The notes below the pieces were generated by a model. The model had not been told where the DNA came from and ran no database searches. It saw only the letters and a program-made list of their open reading frames with translations. A stretch of DNA of 64,000 bases, taken from Streptococcus parasanguinis ATCC 15912. GTDB taxonomy: Bacteria; Bacillota; Bacilli; Lactobacillales; Streptococcaceae. The stretch covers positions 2,089,653 through 2,153,652 of the forward strand of contig NC_015678.1 in NCBI RefSeq assembly GCF_000164675.2, in the 5' to 3' direction. The position numbers were made by a program, and so were the translations under genes. Positions 33,620 through 43,690 of this stretch are shown in pieces (position 1 is the stretch's first letter; each line of letters starts with the position of its first letter).

Positions 33620-33700
33620 TATAATAGAGGAGAGGTAAGACTCAGCTGGCGATGCTAGCTGGGTTTGTTTTCTGAAAATGTAAAAATATTTGGAGTCGTG

Positions 33701-33928
33701 ATGTTAAATAAATTATTGTCCTTATATTTACAAAGTTTAGTGACGACAACGATTTTAGTTGGGATCGCTTCTTGTATTTGGATTGGCTACCGTGCCCTTA
33801 AGAAGAAAGATAAAACAGCCAAGCAACGACAAGCCCATTTGTATGATATCCTCTTAATTGATATCATGACGATTCCTATTTTAACCTTTGCGGTCATAGG
33901 GATTTTGTTTATCTTTCAAGCACGATAA
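33701..33928 (+). CDS. DUF4059 family small membrane protein
   Basis: A 75-residue streptococcal membrane protein of unknown function, regularly found upstream of trxB. Start ATG 33701 follows TGGAG; an earlier in-frame ATG at 33665 has no site. Hydrophobic segments at about 9-28 and 49-70 flank a basic loop (YRALKKKDKTAKQRQ). A stem-loop (about 33641-33665, CAGCTGGC/GCTAGCTG) with a T-rich flank lies between the transporter genes and this gene. Confidence 0.75.
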   Translation: MLNKLLSLYLQSLVTTTILVGIASCIWIGYRALKKKDKTAKQRQAHLYDILLIDIMTIPILTFAVIGILFIFQAR

Positions 33929-33986
33929 TTGCAAAAATATCGTGTGAGAATTATAATGGTTACAACAAAACAGAAAGAGGTTGAGT

Positions 33987-34898
33987 ATGTTTGATACAGT
34001 GATTGTTGGAGCAGGCCCTGCAGGGATGACTGCTGCCCTTTATGCAGCACGAAGTAATTTAAAAGTCGCATTAATTGAGAGAGGAATTCCAGGCGGTCAA
34101 ATGAACAATACGTCTGACATTGAAAACTATCCTGGCTATGCGAATATTAGTGGCCCAGACTTGGCTGAAAAAATGTTTGAGCCTTTAGAAAATCTTGGTG
34201 TGGAGCATTTATTTGGTCAGGTAGAGCGCATCGAAGACCTCGGAGTAACCAAAAAGATTGTCACAGATGATGGGGAATATGAAGCTAAAACCGTGGTGAT
34301 TGCAACAGGGTCTAACCACCGTTCATTGAATGTCCCTGGTGAAGAGGAGCTGAATAGTAGAGGGGTTTCCTACTGTGCTGTTTGTGATGGAGCTTTCTTT
34401 AGAGACGAGGATCTCTTGGTCGTTGGTGGTGGCGATTCTGCGGTAGAAGAAGCTGTCTTTTTGACTCAGTTTGCAAAAACAGTGACCATTGCCCATCGTC
34501 GTGATCAATTGCGTGCCCAAAAAGTTCTTCAAGATCGTGCCTTTGCCAATGATAAAATTCACTTTGCTTGGAATACGGTTGTTGAAGAAATTAAGGGTGA
34601 ACAAAAAGTAACTTCTGTCCTTTTAAAAGATGTGAAGACAGGAGAGGTTAGAGAGCAAGCCTTCGGTGGTGTCTTTATCTATGTTGGTTTAGATCCTGTC
34701 AGTGATTTTGCGACAGAACTTGGTATTTTAGATGAAAATGGCTGGGTGATCACGGATGATCATATGAGAACCACAGTCCCAGGTATTTTTGCGGTTGGCG
34801 ATGTTCGTCAAAAAGATCTACGTCAAGTGACGACAGCCGTCGGAGACGGTGCGATTGCTGGCCAAGAAGTTTATAAATATATCACAGAAAACTTTTAA
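33987..34898 (+). CDS. trxB: Thioredoxin reductase (NADPH)
   Basis: FAD enzyme that reduces thioredoxin using NADPH. About 303 residues from ATG 33987 (AAGAGG site; a TTG at 33981 would overlap it). FAD motif GAGPAGMTAALYAARS (about 8-23), redox centre CAVC (YCAVCDGAFF, about 131-134), NADPH site VVGGGDSAVEEA (about 147-158), and the C-terminal FAD motif GIFAVGDVRQKDLRQV. All key residues are intact. It has a strong terminator of its own. Confidence 0.96.
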   Translation: MFDTVIVGAGPAGMTAALYAARSNLKVALIERGIPGGQMNNTSDIENYPGYANISGPDLAEKMFEPLENLGVEHLFGQVERIEDLGVTKKIVTDDGEYEAKTVVIATGSNHRSLNVPGEEELNSRGVSYCAVCDGAFFRDEDLLVVGGGDSAVEEAVFLTQFAKTVTIAHRRDQLRAQKVLQDRAFANDKIHFAWNTVVEEIKGEQKVTSVLLKDVKTGEVREQAFGGVFIYVGLDPVSDFATELGILDENGWVITDDHMRTTVPGIFAVGDVRQKDLRQVTTAVGDGAIAGQEVYKYITENF

Positions 34899-34900
34899 TC

Positions 34901-34934
34901 CAAAAAAATCTGAGCTTCCTGTCTCAGATTTTTT
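34901..34934 (+). terminator. trxB terminator
   Basis: AAAAAAATCTGAG / CTCAGATTTTTTT perfect hairpin with an 8-base loop. Confidence 0.92.
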
Positions 34935-34971
34935 TCATGCTTTCCTTTCAGTATTCAATAGGGCTGAAATA

Positions 34972-34980
34972 TGCTATAAT
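34972..34980 (+). promoter_or_regulatory. Extended -10 promoter of pncB-nadE
   Basis: TGC-TATAAT, 57 bases upstream of the pncB start. No clear -35 at 17 bases. Confidence 0.6.
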
Positions 34981-35037
34981 GGTACTAATTTTATGGTAGG
35001 AATTCATAGAACAAATCTATAAAAAAGAGGTATACAT

Positions 35038-36498
35038 ATGTATCCAGATGACAGTTTAACTTTGCATACTGATTTATACCAAATCAATATGATGCAGGTC
35101 TATTTTGATCAAGGTATCCACAATAAACATGCCGTATTTGAAGTGTATTTTCGTCAACAGCCTTTTAAAAACGGCTACGCAGTATTTGCTGGCTTAGAGA
35201 GAATTGTGAAATACTTGGAAAACTTGAGTTTTTCTGAGAGCGATATTGCCTATTTAGAGTCACTCGGTTATCATGGGGCCTTCTTGGAATATCTCCGTGA
35301 TCTCAAGTTGGAATTGACGGTACGCTCGGCTCAAGAAGGAGACTTAGTTTTTGCGAATGAACCAATTGTTCAGGTAGAGGGCCCTCTAGCTCAGTGCCAA
35401 TTGGTGGAAACAGCCCTTTTGAATATTGTCAACTTTCAAACCTTAATAGCCACAAAAGCTGCTCGTATTCGTTCAGTCATTGAAGATGAGCCTTTGATGG
35501 AATTTGGAACCCGTCGTGCGCAAGAAATGGATGCTGCAATTTGGGGAACTCGTGCAGCAGTCATCGGAGGTGCCAATGGAACTAGTAATGTTCGTGCAGG
35601 AAAACTCTTTGGAATCCCAGTTTTAGGAACTCATGCCCATTCTCTTGTACAGGTTTATGGAAATGACTACCAGGCCTTTAGGGCTTATGCGGAAACCCAT
35701 AAAGATTGTGTCTTCCTCGTCGATACCTATGATACCCTGCGTATTGGGGTCCCTGCTGCTATTCAGGTAGCGCGTGAAATGGGAGATAAAATCAATTTCC
35801 TAGGCGTCCGGATTGACTCAGGAGATATTGCCTATATTTCTAAAAAGGTTCGCCAGCAATTAGATGAGGCTGGTTTTACAAATGCTAAAATCTACGCTTC
35901 TAATGACTTGGATGAAAATACCATCCTCAACTTAAAAATGCAAAAAGCAAAAATTGATGTTTGGGGTGTAGGAACCAAGTTAATTACAGCTTACGATCAA
36001 CCAGCGCTTGGAGCGGTATACAAAATTGTCTCTGTTGAAAACGAAGCAGCAGAGATGATCAATACCATCAAGCTTTCCAATAATGCAGAGAAAGTTTCTA
36101 CTCCAGGTAAAAAGCAAGTATGGCGGATTACGAGCCGTGAAAAAGGTAAATCAGAAGGTGACTACATCACTTATGATGGAGTAGATGTTTCACAACTGAC
36201 TGAACTTAAAATGTTCCATCCGACTTATACCTACATTAATAAAACGGTCCGAAACTTTGAGGCGATTCCTCTTTTAGTGGATATTTTTAAAGAGGGTCAA
36301 TTGGTTTATCAACTACCAACATTATCAGAAATTCAAGAATATGCTCGTAAAAATTACGATCAATTATGGGATGAATACAAGCGCGTCCTCAATCCACAGC
36401 ATTACCCAGTTGACTTGGCCAAAGATATTTGGCAGGATAAGATGGATCTGATCGAGGAAATGCGTAACAAGGCCAATGGAGAAGGAGAAGCAAAATGA
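35038..36498 (+). CDS. pncB: Nicotinate phosphoribosyltransferase
   Basis: First enzyme of the Preiss-Handler NAD route, joining nicotinate with PRPP. The 486-residue protein opens with [18 protein letters not shown] (about 5-22), then [23 protein letters not shown] (about 158-170), [22 protein letters not shown] (about 182-203) with the catalytic His region, and the phosphate site [11 protein letters not shown]. Overlaps nadE by 4 bases (ATGA), so the two NAD genes are coupled. No de novo NAD genes are nearby, consistent with niacin-dependent streptococci. Confidence 0.96.
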   Translation: MYPDDSLTLHTDLYQINMMQVYFDQGIHNKHAVFEVYFRQQPFKNGYAVFAGLERIVKYLENLSFSESDIAYLESLGYHGAFLEYLRDLKLELTVRSAQEGDLVFANEPIVQVEGPLAQCQLVETALLNIVNFQTLIATKAARIRSVIEDEPLMEFGTRRAQEMDAAIWGTRAAVIGGANGTSNVRAGKLFGIPVLGTHAHSLVQVYGNDYQAFRAYAETHKDCVFLVDTYDTLRIGVPAAIQVAREMGDKINFLGVRIDSGDIAYISKKVRQQLDEAGFTNAKIYASNDLDENTILNLKMQKAKIDVWGVGTKLITAYDQPALGAVYKIVSVENEAAEMINTIKLSNNAEKVSTPGKKQVWRITSREKGKSEGDYITYDGVDVSQLTELKMFHPTYTYINKTVRNFEAIPLLVDIFKEGQLVYQLPTLSEIQEYARKNYDQLWDEYKRVLNPQHYPVDLAKDIWQDKMDLIEEMRNKANGEGEAK

Positions 36499-37319
36499 GT
36501 TTGCAAGAAGAGATTATCCAACAATTGGGTGTCAAGCCAAGTATTGATCCTCAGGAAGAGATTCGCCGCTCGGTTGATTTCTTAAAAAGATATCTAAAAA
36601 AACATCCCTTCTTGAAAACATTTGTATTAGGGATCTCAGGAGGACAAGATTCAACTCTTGCTGGACGATTAGCTCAATTAGCAATGGAAGAAATGCGCGC
36701 AGAAACAGGAGATGCCTCCTATCAATTTATTGCCGTTCGTCTTCCTTATGGGGTACAGGCAGATGAAGCAGATGCACAAAAAGCTTTGACCTTTATCCAG
36801 CCGGATGTTAGCCTGGTTGTGAATATCAAGGAGTCTGCTGACGAAATGGTACGAGCAGTAGAAGCGACTGGAACAGAGGTTTCTGATTTTAACAAAGGCA
36901 ATATGAAGGCTCGCAGTCGCATGATTGCTCAGTATGCTCTAGCTGGAGCACGTAGCGGAGCTGTGATTGGGACGGATCATGCTGCAGAAAATATTACTGG
37001 TTTCTTTACAAAATTTGGAGATGGTGGTGCAGATATTTTACCCCTTTTCCGTTTGAATAAACGCCAAGGAAAACAATTGCTTAAGGCCTTAGGAGCCGAT
37101 CCTGCTCTTTATGAGAAAATCCCAACAGCAGATTTGGAAGAAGAAAAACCAGGAATAGCAGATGAAGTAGCGCTGGGTGTCACCTATAATGAAATTGATG
37201 ATTACCTAGAAGGCAAACAAGTGAGTCCAGAAGCTCAAGCCACTATTGAAAAATGGTGGTACAAAGGCCAACACAAACGCCACTTGCCAATCACAGTATT
37301 TGATCATTTTTGGGAGTGA
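36495..37319 (+). CDS. nadE: NAD synthetase (ammonia-dependent)
   Basis: Final step of NAD synthesis: amidates nicotinate adenine dinucleotide with ammonia and ATP. The 274-residue protein has the PP-loop ATP motif [17 protein letters not shown] (about 44-60), [21 protein letters not shown] (about 157-177) and [15 protein letters not shown] at the C terminus. There is no glutaminase domain, as in other short NadE proteins. Its last codons and stop overlap a half copy of the intergenic repeat (37313-37363). Confidence 0.97.
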   Translation: MSLQEEIIQQLGVKPSIDPQEEIRRSVDFLKRYLKKHPFLKTFVLGISGGQDSTLAGRLAQLAMEEMRAETGDASYQFIAVRLPYGVQADEADAQKALTFIQPDVSLVVNIKESADEMVRAVEATGTEVSDFNKGNMKARSRMIAQYALAGARSGAVIGTDHAAENITGFFTKFGDGGADILPLFRLNKRQGKQLLKALGADPALYEKIPTADLEEEKPGIADEVALGVTYNEIDDYLEGKQVSPEAQATIEKWWYKGQHKRHLPITVFDHFWE

Positions 37320-37363
37320 GACAGAAATCGGTAACTCGTAGAGTTCGATTTCGTAGTCTCACC
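37313..37363 (-). repeat. Half copy of the composite intergenic repeat (copy D)
   Basis: Only the long hairpin arm is present: GAGTGAGACAGAAATCGG ... CGATTTCGTAGTCTCAC. It starts in the last codons of nadE, so the gene stop codon is part of the repeat. The paired G-to-A and C-to-T changes (GTGAGAC with GTCTCAC, against GTGGGAC with GTCCCAC in copy C) keep the stem, indicating a conserved RNA or DNA fold. Confidence 0.75.
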
Positions 37364-37386
37364 ATACAATATTGTGAAAAGTATCA

Positions 37387-37419
37387 AAAAGAAGGGCGGT
37401 TTCATCCGTCCTTTTCTTC
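37387..37419 (+). terminator. Terminator of pncB-nadE
   Basis: AAGAAGGGCGG / CCGTCCTTTTCTT stem around TTTCAT, T-rich 3' side. Confidence 0.7.
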
Positions 37420-37480
37420 TAGATTAAAGTAAAAAACTTGCAAAGTTCAAGTTGCATGAAAAAATGAAGGGAGACAATCT

Positions 37481-38032
37481 ATGAAGCATCTTGGAAGTCT
37501 TGTCATAGAGACGGAGCATTTATACATGAGGCCTTTCGTTTTGGAAGATGCACCAGCGATGTTTGAAAATTGGGCTTCTGATCCTGAAACCCTGAACTAT
37601 GTCACCTGGGATGCCCATGCATCTTCTGAGAGAACTAGAGAATCGATCAAAAGATGGATCGAACAGTATCTTAAACCAGATACTTATAAATGGGCGATCT
37701 GTTTGAAAACATCACCGGATCAGGTAATTGGAGATATTAGTGTGGTTTCTCAAGACCAAGAAAGTCAATCATGCGAGCTTGGTTATATCCTTGGTAAGAA
37801 ATTCTGGGGGCAGGGTCTCATGACAGAAGCGCTCATAGCTGTTTTGAATTTCTTATTGAACGAAGTCGGATTTAAAGAAATCAAAGCCACTTATGTCAGT
37901 TTAAATCCTGCTTCAGGGAAAGTCATGGAAAAGGCAGGAATGCAGTATGTAGAAACCATCCCTCATGCCATTCAACGCAAAGGATATTGCGGGGATAAAA
38001 TCATCTATTCTATACAGAATCCCTCTCTATAG
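37481..38032 (+). CDS. GNAT N-acetyltransferase (RimJ/RimL type)
   Basis: Acetyl-CoA-dependent acetyltransferase of 183 residues. Starts with LVIETEHLYMRPFVLEDAPAM, the RimJ/RimL-type N terminus, continues with YKWAICLKTSPDQVIGDISV and the acetyl-CoA binding segment ELGYILGKKFWGQGLMTEAL (about 100-119, with the expected Q/G-x-G pattern), and ends with NPASGKVMEKAGMQYVE. The acceptor (ribosomal protein N terminus or small molecule) cannot be told. Stands alone between nadE and pepC with ribosome site AAGGGAG. Confidence 0.88.
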   Translation: MKHLGSLVIETEHLYMRPFVLEDAPAMFENWASDPETLNYVTWDAHASSERTRESIKRWIEQYLKPDTYKWAICLKTSPDQVIGDISVVSQDQESQSCELGYILGKKFWGQGLMTEALIAVLNFLLNEVGFKEIKATYVSLNPASGKVMEKAGMQYVETIPHAIQRKGYCGDKIIYSIQNPSL

Positions 38033-38044
38033 GGTGATTTTTAC

Positions 38045-38072
38045 TTGAAGATTCTGCTCAAAGGATTATAAT
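38045..38072 (+). promoter_or_regulatory. pepC promoter
   Basis: TTGAAG (38045-38050), 16-base spacer, TATAAT (38067-38072), 27 bases before the start. Confidence 0.75.
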
Positions 38073-38099
38073 AGTAGATAACGAAAAAAGGAGATTGCC

Positions 38100-39434
38100 A
38101 TGTCAGAATTAACGAAAGAATTTACAGACCAGCTCTATGCTAATTATGAAGCAAATGTGAAATATGCGGCTCTTGAAAATGCTGTTACCCACAATGGGAT
38201 CCATGCATCGCTTGAAACGCGCAAGAGTGCAGTAGAAAATACACCAGTTTTTTCACTTGATTTGACCAAGGATAAGGTGACAAACCAAAAAGCATCTGGA
38301 CGTTGTTGGATGTTTGCGGCTTTAAATACCTTCCGTCACAAGATGATCTCAAGCTTCCAATTGGAGGATTTTGAATTGTCTCAAGCACATACTTTCTTTT
38401 GGGATAAGTATGAAAAATCAAACTGGTTTTTGGAGCAAGTGATTGCTACAGCAGACCAAGAATTGACCAGCCGTAAGGTGGCTTTTCTCCTACAAACCCC
38501 ACAACAAGATGGCGGTCAATGGGATATGGTGGTATCCCTCTTTGAGAAATACGGAGTGGTTCCAAAATCAGTTTATCCAGAATCGATTTCTTCAAGCAAT
38601 AGCCGGGAATTGAACACCTACCTCAATAAACTCTTGCGTCAAGATGCGCAAATCTTGCGTGATTTGATTCATTCAGGAGCAGATAGTGAGGTAGTTGCGA
38701 GCAAGAAACAAGCGCTGTTGCAAGAAATTTTTAACTTCTTGGCCATTTCCTTAGGATTGCCTCCACGTGAATTTGACTTTGCATACCGCGATAAGGACAA
38801 CCAATTCCATAGCGAAAGTGGCTTAACTCCACAAAGCTTCTACAAAAAATATGTAGACCTTCAATTAGACGATTACGTCTCCATTATCAATGCCCCAACT
38901 ACAGATAAGCCATATGGAAAATCTTACACCGTAGATATGCTGGGCAATGTTGTAGGTAGCCGTCCAGTTCGCTACCTAAATGTTCCAATGGATCGATTGA
39001 AAGAATTAGCCATTGCTCAAATGAAAGCCGGAGAAACTGTCTGGTTTGGTTCAGATGTAGGCCAAGTCAGCAACCGTAAAGCCGGAATCCTAGCAACAGA
39101 TGTCTACGATTTTGAAGCAGGCATGGACATTCATTTGACACAAGACAAGGCGGGTCGCTTAGACTATGCAGAAAGTCTTATGACACACGCTATGGTCTTG
39201 ACAGGGGTTGATTTAGACGAAGCAGGTCAGTCTCGTAAATGGAAAGTTGAAAATTCATGGGGGGACAAGGTCGGTACAGATGGATACTTTGTGGCTTCTG
39301 ATGCTTGGATGGATGAATATACCTACCAAATTGTGGTTCGTAAAGAATTCCTAACACCAGATGAATTAGCAGCCTATGAAGCAGAACCAATTGTTCTAGC
39401 ACCGTGGGATCCAATGGGAGCTTTAGCAAAATAA
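38100..39434 (+). CDS. pepC: Aminopeptidase C (bleomycin hydrolase family)
   Basis: Cytoplasmic cysteine aminopeptidase of the C1B family, degrading peptides for amino-acid supply. The 444-residue protein has catalytic C69 in QKASGRCWMFAALNTFR, His in YAESLMTHAMVLTGVD and Asn in KVENSWGDKVG. Length is typical. The C terminus ...WDPMGALAK supplies the residues that reach the active site in this family and set aminopeptidase specificity. Own promoter and terminator. Adjacent to pbp1A in a conserved convergent arrangement. Confidence 0.96.
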   Translation: MSELTKEFTDQLYANYEANVKYAALENAVTHNGIHASLETRKSAVENTPVFSLDLTKDKVTNQKASGRCWMFAALNTFRHKMISSFQLEDFELSQAHTFFWDKYEKSNWFLEQVIATADQELTSRKVAFLLQTPQQDGGQWDMVVSLFEKYGVVPKSVYPESISSSNSRELNTYLNKLLRQDAQILRDLIHSGADSEVVASKKQALLQEIFNFLAISLGLPPREFDFAYRDKDNQFHSESGLTPQSFYKKYVDLQLDDYVSIINAPTTDKPYGKSYTVDMLGNVVGSRPVRYLNVPMDRLKELAIAQMKAGETVWFGSDVGQVSNRKAGILATDVYDFEAGMDIHLTQDKAGRLDYAESLMTHAMVLTGVDLDEAGQSRKWKVENSWGDKVGTDGYFVASDAWMDEYTYQIVVRKEFLTPDELAAYEAEPIVLAPWDPMGALAK

Positions 39435-39441
39435 TCAATCC

Positions 39442-39465
39442 AAAAGAGCCCTTGGGCTCTTTTTT
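39442..39465 (+). terminator. pepC terminator
   Basis: AAAAGAGCCC / GGGCTCTTTT hairpin with T-run. Confidence 0.9.
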
Positions 39466-39477
39466 GTCCTCTAAAAA

Positions 39478-39517
39478 ACAAAAAAGTTCACAGGAAGGAT
39501 GGTCCTTGCTGTGAACT
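39478..39517 (-). terminator. Terminator of recU-pbp1A
   Basis: On the minus strand: AGTTCACAG / CTGTGAACT stem with an inner AAGGA/TCCTT stem, followed by TTTTT. It lies just after the pbp1A stop. Confidence 0.88.
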
Positions 39518-39525
39518 AGAATATA

Positions 39526-41643
39526 TTATTCGTTATGATTGTTAGAGTCTTGTGAAGAAGGCTCAGTTGGCTTAGATGGATTTTCTTCGCTAGAAGAGCT
39601 TGAAGAAGATTCTTCAGTAGAGGATTCTTCAGTTGAATAACTTGGTTCATAGTAGTAGTTATTGTAATTATTCTTACCATTGTTTAAATAGAGGTAAGAA
39701 CCATTTCGATAAAGACCACTAGGTTGTGTCCAGTCCGTATGACCAGAATTATTATTATTTGCAAGATAGAGCATCATTTGACGATAAACATCAGTTGCAA
39801 CCTGCATTCCATTATCCAATACTGGTGTTAATCGATTTGAATAACCAGTCCAGACAGCCATAGAATACTCCGGAGTATAGCCGACAAATAATTCATCTGG
39901 CGCTACAATACTTGAATAACTTGAATTCTTTGTTAATTTGTTTAATTCATTGTCAGAATAATTTGAAGTACCGGTCTTCCCAGCTTGGTAAACTCCTGAA
40001 ATAGCCGCATTTGTACCAGTACCAGACATGAGGACTGTCTTCATCATATCAGTCATCATGTAGGCCGTCGTCGCTTTCATAGCGCGGGTTCCTTCAGAAT
40101 CAAACTCTTTAGTCGTTCCATCACTAAAGACGACTCGGTTAACGTAGCTTGGTTTATAATAGGTACCACCATTTGCAAAAGCCGCATAGGCAGCAGCCAT
40201 TTTTTCACTGCTGGCTCCGTATTTGTTGCTCGAATCACTAGTGTTACTTGAGATGGCATTCGCGTAAACCATTTCGGGATAGTCGATTCCTAACCCATTT
40301 AGGAATTTCTTAGCTTTTTTAAGGCCAACTTTTTCAAGTGCTTTGACCGCAGGAACGTTACGAGATTGTTGGATCGCATAGGTCATGGTAATGCTACCAT
40401 AGTAAGAACGGTCCCAGTTGTAAACCGGTGTTGATGAATGAGGGAAATTGTATGGCGCATCTGTGATCGTAGCGGCAGTAGAAGTGTATTCCTCATGCTC
40501 GAGAGCAGGTGCATAGTCTGAAATCGGCTTCATAGTTGATCCCCAATCGCGATTAGTTTCAACCGCTTGGTTGGTACCAAAGGAAACATTGCTAGATTGG
40601 TGGCGAGAACCGAGTTGGGCAACAACTTTACCAGTATTGACATCGATAACTGTTGAAGCTACTTGTAATTCATCATCCGGGTAGTTGACATATTCATCTG
40701 TGTTGTAGATATCCCAAAGTTTCTTTTGCGCTTCGGTGTCAACATTTGTATAAACATCCATCCCAGTTGTGAGCAAATTGTAACCTGTTTCTTCTTCAAC
40801 TTGCTCAATAACTTCTTTCAGATAGTTATCCATATAGGCTGGGTAACTGCTTGAAGAACTAAGACTTTGCAGACCATCTGTAACAGGTGTATTGACTGCC
40901 GCTTCGTATTGTTTGTTAGAAATGGTCTTCATCTCAAGCATTTCTTTTAATACTAAGTTTCGGCGTTGTTGTGCTGCTTCAGGGTGGGAGTATGGATCGT
41001 ATTGATTTGGTGCTTGGGGCATCCCCGCAAGGAGTGCCAATTGAGGGAGCGAAAGATCTTTTAGATCTTTCCCGTAGTAACTTTTTGCAGCGGTCTGCAT
41101 TCCGTAGTTCCCATTCGCCATAAATACTTTATTGACGTAATAGGTCAAGATTTCTTGTTTGGTTGCTTTCTTTTCCAGTTGAGTTGCCAACCAAGCTTCT
41201 TGGATCTTACGAGAGAGGGTACGGTCAGAGGCCGAGGTGGAGAAATAAGTTAATTTAATCAATTGTTGCGTCAAGGTTGAACCACCTTGACTTCCTCCTC
41301 GCAAGTTGTGAAGGAAGGAACCGCCGATCCGAATAATATCGACCCCACGGTGATTGAAGAAACGGTGGTCTTCAATCGCTACGATAGCATTGACCAAATC
41401 AGTAGGGATTTCATTAGTGGAAACATTGATTCGTTTCTCAGCTCCCAAGTCTGCAATTAAGTTATTTTGGTTGTCATAGATCTTACTTGATGTTGTTGCA
41501 ACCAAATCCTTTTCAGATAAGGTTGGGGCCTTCATTGCATAATATCCAAATATCAGCCCACCGAGGACGAATAAAAGTAAAAAGAATGAAATGGCTGCGA
41601 TGGCAACATATTTCAACCACTGAATGACTGTTTGTTTATTCAT
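39526..41643 (-). CDS. pbp1A: Penicillin-binding protein 1a (bifunctional class A)
   Basis: Polymerises and crosslinks peptidoglycan. The 705-residue protein has a membrane helix at about 10-33, GT51 glycosyltransferase motifs ([26 protein letters not shown], about 88-125) and transpeptidase motifs S369-TMK (WGSTMKP), SRN (QQSRNVPAV) and KTGT (AGKTGTSNY). The last 60 residues form an Asn/Tyr stretch and a poly-Ser/Glu tail. All motifs are standard. The ATG directly follows the recU stop, so the genes are coupled. Confidence 0.96.
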   Translation of the reverse strand: MNKQTVIQWLKYVAIAAISFFLLLFVLGGLIFGYYAMKAPTLSEKDLVATTSSKIYDNQNNLIADLGAEKRINVSTNEIPTDLVNAIVAIEDHRFFNHRGVDIIRIGGSFLHNLRGGSQGGSTLTQQLIKLTYFSTSASDRTLSRKIQEAWLATQLEKKATKQEILTYYVNKVFMANGNYGMQTAAKSYYGKDLKDLSLPQLALLAGMPQAPNQYDPYSHPEAAQQRRNLVLKEMLEMKTISNKQYEAAVNTPVTDGLQSLSSSSSYPAYMDNYLKEVIEQVEEETGYNLLTTGMDVYTNVDTEAQKKLWDIYNTDEYVNYPDDELQVASTVIDVNTGKVVAQLGSRHQSSNVSFGTNQAVETNRDWGSTMKPISDYAPALEHEEYTSTAATITDAPYNFPHSSTPVYNWDRSYYGSITMTYAIQQSRNVPAVKALEKVGLKKAKKFLNGLGIDYPEMVYANAISSNTSDSSNKYGASSEKMAAAYAAFANGGTYYKPSYVNRVVFSDGTTKEFDSEGTRAMKATTAYMMTDMMKTVLMSGTGTNAAISGVYQAGKTGTSNYSDNELNKLTKNSSYSSIVAPDELFVGYTPEYSMAVWTGYSNRLTPVLDNGMQVATDVYRQMMLYLANNNNSGHTDWTQPSGLYRNGSYLYLNNGKNNYNNYYYEPSYSTEESSTEESSSSSSSEENPSKPTEPSSQDSNNHNE

Positions 41644-42237
41644 TTAAATACCGCCTAGAAGTTTCTGTTCGATAATATCAAGATAAGGAACGCTTGGTAG
41701 TCGATTCTTATCCACTAGAAAGCCATGCTCCTGAATATAGGAGAGGGGCATAGACTTACTGCCGTGATCAATGTTGTAAAAGCGAATTAATGCAGGAGCA
41801 GGGAGTAAGTAGGTATCGTTAAGTTTTGCAAAATGTAATAGAACGAAACAGATACCGCCTTGCAGGACAACCGCTTCCATATGATCGATCTGATGTTGAT
41901 GGAAATTTTTCATCGGCATAGACTGCTTTTGCTGTGTCTCCTTAGCTTCAAAATCGATATAGCGTCCCTTGTATACTCCAGAATAGTCCGTCGTTGAGGC
42001 TTGTCTAAAGTATGCTTCAACAATCTTTGCACGACTGCGTCGTGGATAATCCACTTTCACGATTTGAATTGGAGTTGGTTTCTTGTGAATGACCGCCAGG
42101 CCTCGAGAAAGATAATATTGATTACTTTCGTTGATCATTTTTTCAAATGTCATACCACGATTCGCAAAATCGATCGGATGCTTCCTTTGAGTAGAGACCG
42201 TGTTTTTGGGGGCTACTTTATGTGGATAGTTGACCAT
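41644..42237 (-). CDS. recU: Holliday junction resolvase RecU
   Basis: Resolves Holliday junctions during recombination and segregation. The 197-residue protein has the RecU fingerprint: [17 protein letters not shown] (about 26-42) and the PD-(D/E)xK-type catalytic core [20 protein letters not shown] (about 87-106), followed by HQHQIDHME. It is partnered with pbp1A as in most Firmicutes. Divergent from the YpsA-type gene across 64 bases. Confidence 0.94.
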   Translation of the reverse strand: MVNYPHKVAPKNTVSTQRKHPIDFANRGMTFEKMINESNQYYLSRGLAVIHKKPTPIQIVKVDYPRRSRAKIVEAYFRQASTTDYSGVYKGRYIDFEAKETQQKQSMPMKNFHQHQIDHMEAVVLQGGICFVLLHFAKLNDTYLLPAPALIRFYNIDHGSKSMPLSYIQEHGFLVDKNRLPSVPYLDIIEQKLLGGI

Positions 42238-42301
42238 AGTTCTCCTTATTGGTACAATTACATCACTCTATTATATCATAAATTAGAATAATGAGGAAAA
42301 A

Positions 42302-42829
42302 ATGAATACCATACTTGTTGCAGGTTATAAAAATTTTGATGTGGGAGTCTTTTCTAACAAAGACCCTCGGTTGACCATTATTAAAAAAGCCATTGAAAGG
42401 GACCTTCGACGTTTGTTTGAAGAAGGAGTGAAATGGCTGGTTTTTTCTGGTAATTTGGGATTTGAGGCTTGGGTACTAGAAGTTGCCTTTCAATTAAAAA
42501 AGGATTACGATTTTCAAATGGCGACGATCTTCTTGTTTGAGAATGTTGGTGAAAATTGGAATGAAGCCAATCAGGAAATTTTAGCACGTTTCAAACAGGT
42601 AGATTTTGTGAAATATGCCTATCCTCATTATGTTAGTCCTGGACAATTGAAGGAGTACAATCAATTTTTGTTGGGGAATGTAGAAGGAGCTTATATTTTT
42701 TATGATCCTGAAAATGAAACAAAATTAAACTATCTTTATAGAATGATGTTAGAGAAAGAAACATTTTATGTCAAAAGATTGAGTTTTGATGACTTGAATG
42801 ATTTTGCTGAAAATTTTTACGAAAACTAA
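42302..42829 (+). CDS. ypsA: DUF1273 (YpsA-type SLOG) family protein
   Basis: 175-residue member of the SLOG (SMF/DprA-LOG) nucleotide-binding superfamily. In Bacillus the homologue YpsA sits next to gpsB and affects cell division. Seen: N-terminal [35 protein letters not shown] (about 40-60, the glycine-bearing ligand loop) and [18 protein letters not shown]. The order ypsA-gpsB-rnpB-rlmL matches Bacillus ypsA-ypsB-rnpB-ypsC. Function in streptococci is unproven. Confidence 0.85.
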   Translation: MNTILVAGYKNFDVGVFSNKDPRLTIIKKAIERDLRRLFEEGVKWLVFSGNLGFEAWVLEVAFQLKKDYDFQMATIFLFENVGENWNEANQEILARFKQVDFVKYAYPHYVSPGQLKEYNQFLLGNVEGAYIFYDPENETKLNYLYRMMLEKETFYVKRLSFDDLNDFAENFYEN

Positions 42830-42839
42830 GTGTTATACC

Positions 42840-42869
42840 TTGATTTTTCTCACCATTTTTTTATATAAT
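42840..42869 (+). promoter_or_regulatory. gpsB promoter
   Basis: TTGATT (42840-42845), 18-base spacer, TATAAT (42864-42869), 30 bases before the start. Confidence 0.65.
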
Positions 42870-42898
42870 TGAATTGATAAACTAGATTGGAGAGAGTG

Positions 42899-43240
42899 AT
42901 GGCAAGTATTATTTTTACCGCGAAAGATATTTTTGATCAAGATTTTAAAAGAGAAGTCCGCGGATACAGTAAAGATGAAGTAAATGAATTTTTAGATGAT
43001 GTCATAAAAGACTACGAGACTTATGCGGCACTAGTGAAGGAATTACGTGAAGAAAATACTCGCCTTCGTGAAGAAATTGCTAAGAAATCACAGGCTACAC
43101 CACAAGAGACTCCAATTGCTAGCACAGCAACACAAGAATTTCCACAGGTGACAACAGCTACAAACTTTGATATTTTGAAACGACTAAATCGTTTAGAAAA
43201 AGAAGTTTTTGGGAAACAAATCGTAGATCGAGATTTCTAA
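42899..43240 (+). CDS. gpsB: Cell division protein GpsB
   Basis: DivIVA-like cytoplasmic regulator that binds class A PBPs, MreC and StkP/EzrA, and balances septal against peripheral growth. 113 residues from ATG 42899 (GGAGAG site; a TTG 12 bases earlier adds four non-family residues). Membrane-binding N-terminal segment [21 protein letters not shown] with [19 protein letters not shown] (about 24-42), coiled coil to about 65, linker, and the C-terminal trimer helix [22 protein letters not shown]1a and StkP genes are in the same window. Confidence 0.96.
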   Translation: MASIIFTAKDIFDQDFKREVRGYSKDEVNEFLDDVIKDYETYAALVKELREENTRLREEIAKKSQATPQETPIASTATQEFPQVTTATNFDILKRLNRLEKEVFGKQIVDRDF

Positions 43241-43251
43241 TTTTTGAAATC

Positions 43252-43636
43252 ATGCAATTTTTGGATAATCGCGTGAGAGATTCTTCCCTCATGAGGAAAG
43301 TCCATGCTAGCACAGGCTGTGATGCCTGTAGTGTTTGTGCTAGGTGAATTCATAAGCCTAGGGACTTGATGTTCAAGTTACGGCGGGTGAAAGAGCTAAG
43401 TCTTTGGATAGGTTCTAGTAACTCTGAAAGTGCCACAGTGACGTAGTTTTTAGGGAAACCTAAAAAGTGGAACGCGGTAAACCCCTCAAGCTAGCAACCC
43501 AAACTTTGGTCGGGGCATGGAATACGTGGAAACGAACATAGTATTCTGACTGGAAACAGTAGACAGATGATTATCGAAGGAAATGGTACCTAGTCATTTC
43601 TGGAACAAAACATGGCTTATAGAAAATTGCATATAG
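43252..43636 (+). ncRNA. rnpB: RNase P RNA (type B)
   Basis: Catalytic RNA that matures tRNA 5' ends. The terminal helix P1 pairs ATGCAATTT at the 5' end (about 43252) with AAATTGCAT (about 43624). Conserved blocks visible: GAGGAAAGTCCATGCTAGCACAG (cut here, positions about 43293-43315), the GGGTGAAAGAGCTAAG region, CCTAAAAAGTGGAACGCGG, and near the 3' end ACAGATGATTATCGAAGG, all typical of Firmicute type B. Ends are estimated from P1. A terminator follows. Confidence 0.95.
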
Positions 43637-43642
43637 GTTGGT

Positions 43643-43673
43643 GAGGTGGAGAGAGATCTCAACCTCCTTTTTT
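43643..43673 (+). terminator. rnpB terminator
   Basis: GAGGT-GGAGA / TCTCA-ACCTC stem with GAGA loop, followed by CTTTTTT. Confidence 0.8.
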
Positions 43674-43690
43674 AAAGTGATAGGAATAAT

